Below, in pieces: positions 61,701 to 64,000 of a stretch of 64,000 nucleotides of DNA. The translations under genes and the position numbers were made by a program. How positions within the stretch are numbered: position 1 is the stretch's first letter; each line of letters begins with the position of its first letter. The notes under the pieces are model-generated. The model was not told the origin of the DNA. It did no database searches and was given only the letters and a program-made list of their open reading frames with translations. The stretch comes from JAEKNW01 sp963678375. GTDB lineage: Bacteria > Cloacimonadota > Cloacimonadia > Cloacimonadales > JAFGVF01. Where the stretch lies: assembly GCA_963678375.2 (NCBI GenBank), contig OY782831.1, forward strand, positions 2,232,001-2,296,000, given 5' to 3'.

Positions 61701-64000
61701 TCCATTGCTCAAAATAACGACCCTTTATGCTTAGGTGTAGATTTTTTAGCCAATGGAAGATTTTTTAATGGCTGGCTTGATGAAGTTTGTATCTGGGATC
61801 GGTCATTATCTGTAAGTGAAATTAGAGAAAATATGTATAGAGGTCTCATTTCTTCAAATGGTTTAATAGGGTATTTTCAAATGAATGAAGACGCTGGTAA
61901 TGAAGTTATGGATATTTTCGATAATGTTTCAGGAACTCTAATTGGTTCACAAGAAAATAATTACCTTAACTCAGATTTGCACTTTGGTAATTCTGTTTCT
62001 GAAATAAACAATGAGACTGAAGGATGGGTTATCTTCGAAAACACTAATGTAAAGATCAACTGTCCTTCAACTAATGATGGTGTTTTTTCTGTTACGAAAT
62101 TTGATATAACTCCTAATATTCTCCCTGAAAATTATGAAGAAATTTATGATCAATCGTATTGGGTAATTAATAAATATGATTCAGATGGAGGTAATTATGA
62201 TATTACCTTTACTCTTGAAGAAGATATTACAGAAGACGATTTAGAAATACCTATAGTCTTAAATTATAGAGAAAATGGTTTTGTTGGAGAATGGAGAGCT
62301 ATTAAGACATCTCAAATAGTTGATTATCAAACTAACGAAATTACTTTCACTGATTTATCGTATTTTGGACAGTTCATAATTACAAAAAAATATCTACCAA
62401 CTATTAGTTGTAATACATCTACTCTTGATTTTGAAGTGGAAAAAGTTAATAATTCCAAAACTATGGGTTTCATGATATATAATACTGGATTAAATGTACT
62501 TAATATTTCTGAAATACTCACTAATAGTACAAATTTTGTTCCAAATATGAATGCAATGCAGGTTAATGTATCAGATAGTGTTTATGTTGAAGTAACTTTC
62601 ACTCCTACTTCAAACACCTCTTATGAAAGTTCATTAACTATTGTCTCAGATGATGCTGAAAACCCTGAATACCTTATAAATCTATATGGTATTGGAAGAG
62701 AACCAGATTTAAAAACTATTGATGATTTTCCATTTGAGCTAGCTGAATCTGATTTTTTAGCAATAAATGAAGGGATGAAAATAAATATCGCACTAGACTA
62801 TATATATAGTGACTGGAAAGCAAATCTATTGATTGGAAGAGAAACAGGTGATTTCAAAGAATTTCAGCAATCATCTTCTTACAATGGGACATCATACGAT
62901 TTCAACCTTTATTTTTCAAATTTAGATAATGTTGATATTGGCAATAATGCAGTTCCTCTTATTTATGATATTGATAATGATGGATATCTTGATTTATTGG
63001 TAGGTGAAGAAACTGGTAACATCAATCACTTTGAAAAAAATGGTAATTATGAAGCAGAATTTACACTTATTACTGATACATTTAGCGGAATCACAATTGG
63101 TTCATACCTCCATCCTACCATTGGAGATATCGATAATGATGGACTTCTTGACTTACTCTTAGGAGTTAGTTCAGGAACTATCTACCATTATGAGCAATCT
63201 TCGGAAAATTCATACGATTTTGATTTAATATCTTCATCTTTCAACTCTATTGATATCGGAAATTATTCGAAACCTTATCTTTCTGACTTTAATTTGGATG
63301 GACTATGGGATTTGCTTATTGGCACAGCTAATACTAATTTATACTACTATCAACAAGATTCAGAAAATTCAAACGAATTTAACTTACAATCATCATCAGT
63401 TCTAGATTTTGATAGTGGTTCCTTTCTTAGTCCTGCCTGTTTCGATATTAATAAAGATGGATTTATGGATATGTTGCTAGGGAATGGAGATGGCCTGATA
63501 ACTCGTCTTCAAACAGACTATCTTGAAACCTTAAATATTGCAAATTCCAGACAAGCAAAGTCCTTTTTGCTTGTTGCCAATAACCTAATAGATAATGTAG
63601 AAATTAACTGTTCTCCTGGTTTCCTTGCATCTCTGCAGAGTGGAGGGAACTATAATCAGAATCTCATAATTCCAAAAGAATCGTTAGAAAAGTCTCTGAA
63701 GATATTTATCAAGATAGACCAAAATTATCAAGGTGTTTTAAGCGGAACAATAGATATTGATACTTATGGATACTCTCATCAAATTGAAATTGAAGGTAGA
63801 AATTTCTTCCCAGACAACACAGCGGGAAACTGTCTTGAGTTTGATGGTATCAATGATTATGTTAGAATTGAAGATGACAACTCTATTGATTTAATTAATA
63901 ATTATACCCTCGAAGCATGGATAAAGATTAATGACTTCACTCGTTATGGTGGGATTATTTCTAAATATCATAGTTCTGGTTCAGATGGATATTTCTTACG
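58779..64000 (+). CDS. Giant secreted LamG / FG-GAP protein, 3' end outside the window
   Basis: Open from ATG 58779 (GGGGAG six bases before) to the window end, 1740 codons so far. A signal peptide (MKKVIIFILSIFTLVIL) is followed by a large repeating unit. Each unit has a LamG concanavalin-like domain (SFDGINDYAAV ... GIIDEIRMWD), an Ig/choice-of-anchor D domain (LAFNKVYLGNSRTLNLLITN) and FG-GAP-like repeats with Ca-binding DIDNDGLLDLIIGE. LamG starts near 58890, 61375 and 63830, so the period is about 2.45 kb. Probably a surface adhesin or glycan-binding protein exported by T9SS, though no sorting domain is visible yet. Confidence 0.8.
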   Translation, partial: MKKVIIFILSIFTLVILNANNRDVFELYSSENPGKALSFDGINDYAAVQHTDIGNPTGDFTIELWTKLNNTPSGDVCLISKHANIGGNRSGYFMEYDSVNGIYAGIGNNSGWGIAYGTTWEIDEWHHIAMTFDTSASVLKLFDNGIIQDSTVVESISFNQLNLTFGASEFYGNYFPGIIDEIRMWDEVRTSQELLISRHLSISIEGNNLKAYWQFNEDNNQLQSCTGGYNVELFNSTANIWIDSTIPYGFGFSEINQEANGQVNFETAGLLMDYSEASSGDILVTKIKSHPNVIAESFELEYDSAYWVIDRFAEGNFQANLTFTLDEDVLDYDENHLSLVNLYRRSALADSNWIFVGTADAIDAVNDKITFNNITDFGQFVIGKPSDPEIELDAYSLAFNKVYLGNSRTLNLLITNQGSTALYINEISIDDDYFLSSITESNITPGQTQVVEITYEPELTGEDNAILSIFSNDDDEAQLNVSLNGHAYSASVLMVNGLEYSLEDSDLANMDIGYKADPVIYDIDNDGLLDMLIGELNGNLNHFEQSEFGSDNFQYIRWNFNDIDVGSSSSPCITDIDNDGLLDLIIGENYGNLNLYEQTSINSYQFEYITSNFANLIAIDGADPYVVDIDNDGLLDLLVGGENGRIRHLEQDSENSYEFSLISNQFSGIDVGSNASPYLFTQENESELNMYVGNYYGLLKHYKQDSSDPYTFTLIENNLTGIDYGYTAKPCVYDINNDLLPEMFVGNYDGFLSYLKINVVSDISFNILEDDYLIKEYDILGINLSSDVSIACPRNFSISNSDNGPFTNNLTLNRTNIDPTTKIYVRFQSENHLSIQDYIYFNSEDAEDFSLQVRGEKALSDNYAGSVLYFDGDNDYVEIPDSSVLDFTTNYSLEAWVKLNSLGVNQGIISKYHSSGANGYFLRINDSKIIFDGMETSSDIINIGQWYHIVAVNDGGIRYLYLNGEEVALSGSAISIAQNNDPLCLGVDFLANGRFFNGWLDEVCIWDRSLSVSEIRENMYRGLISSNGLIGYFQMNEDAGNEVMDIFDNVSGTLIGSQENNYLNSDLHFGNSVSEINNETEGWVIFENTNVKINCPSTNDGVFSVTKFDITPNILPENYEEIYDQSYWVINKYDSDGGNYDITFTLEEDITEDDLEIPIVLNYRENGFVGEWRAIKTSQIVDYQTNEITFTDLSYFGQFIITKKYLPTISCNTSTLDFEVEKVNNSKTMGFMIYNTGLNVLNISEILTNSTNFVPNMNAMQVNVSDSVYVEVTFTPTSNTSYESSLTIVSDDAENPEYLINLYGIGREPDLKTIDDFPFELAESDFLAINEGMKINIALDYIYSDWKANLLIGRETGDFKEFQQSSSYNGTSYDFNLYFSNLDNVDIGNNAVPLIYDIDNDGYLDLLVGEETGNINHFEKNGNYEAEFTLITDTFSGITIGSYLHPTIGDIDNDGLLDLLLGVSSGTIYHYEQSSENSYDFDLISSSFNSIDIGNYSKPYLSDFNLDGLWDLLIGTANTNLYYYQQDSENSNEFNLQSSSVLDFDSGSFLSPACFDINKDGFMDMLLGNGDGLITRLQTDYLETLNIANSRQAKSFLLVANNLIDNVEINCSPGFLASLQSGGNYNQNLIIPKESLEKSLKIFIKIDQNYQGVLSGTIDIDTYGYSHQIEIEGRNFFPDNTAGNCLEFDGINDYVRIEDDNSIDLINNYTLEAWIKINDFTRYGGIISKYHSSGSDGYFL

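Overview
The window is AT-rich DNA from a Gram-negative bacterium of the FCB superphylum. Several secreted proteins end in the T9SS type A sorting domain or in beta-rich anchor domains (motifs such as FPNPVKD and YPNPFNP). They sit beside a PorV/PorQ-type outer-membrane protein, C25- and M6-type peptidases, and LamG/FG-GAP giants. That set is typical of Cloacimonadota and neighbouring phyla; the exact phylum is an inference.

Layout. (1) 1-9,200, minus strand: envelope and secreted proteins (two DUF5683-like paralogues, an M6 metalloprotease, a PorV/PorQ protein), tRNA-Leu(CAA) and mfd. (2) 9,300-11,573, plus strand: a hybrid histidine kinase with a degenerate kinase core, then tmRNA (ssrA). 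(3) 11,574-23,440: an accessory island behind the tmRNA 3' end. It has GIY-YIG and reverse-transcriptase debris, a decayed tyrosine recombinase, a ten-cistron minus-strand RiPP operon (21,441 to 13,699) and an intact IS1182-like element (21,515-23,440, 5-bp target duplication) just upstream of the RiPP promoter. (4) 23,494-27,688: gene debris, a FliG-middle-domain-like ORF and a RhuM/TOTE-primase-helicase operon, all between 27-bp direct repeats. (5) 27,900-43,900: a duplicated FAD oxidoreductase locus bracketing a HEPN protein with a small partner, a 319-bp palindrome-rich repeat present twice, two paralogous secreted proteins and an ApbE/DUF4266/DUF3570 flavinylation cluster, followed by a DUF262/DUF1524 (GmrSD-type) protein. 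(6) 44,600-64,000: ordinary envelope and secreted genes, including a DUF1573-like gene with an in-frame UGA at a Cys position, a CpcT/CpeT-like protein, DUF1576, a rhodanese and a giant LamG/FG-GAP protein running off the window.

The most exciting system is the RiPP operon. A 21-codon precursor with a strong ribosome-binding site is followed by an intrinsic terminator/attenuator. Then come a 2OG-Fe(II) oxygenase, a PqqD-like recognition protein, a complete histidyl-tRNA synthetase, two small P-loop kinase-like proteins, a SPASM-type radical SAM enzyme, a B12-binding radical SAM enzyme, a Gfo/Idh/MocA-like protein and a chorismatase (FkbO/Hyg5)-like protein with a RidA-like half. Genes overlap or nearly touch, so they should be co-transcribed. 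I know of no described pathway with this combination. The precursor ends in Leu-His-Cys, and the embedded HisS raises a self-immunity or His-tRNA-linked hypothesis.

Other points worth attention: a possible selenoprotein with a SECIS-like hairpin, a thymidylate-kinase-like gene whose P-loop can only be reached from an ATA or ATT start, a poly-A tract that frameshifts a secreted protein, and a C25 peptidase with Trp at the catalytic His position. All functional calls rest on reading motifs by eye; no database search was run.
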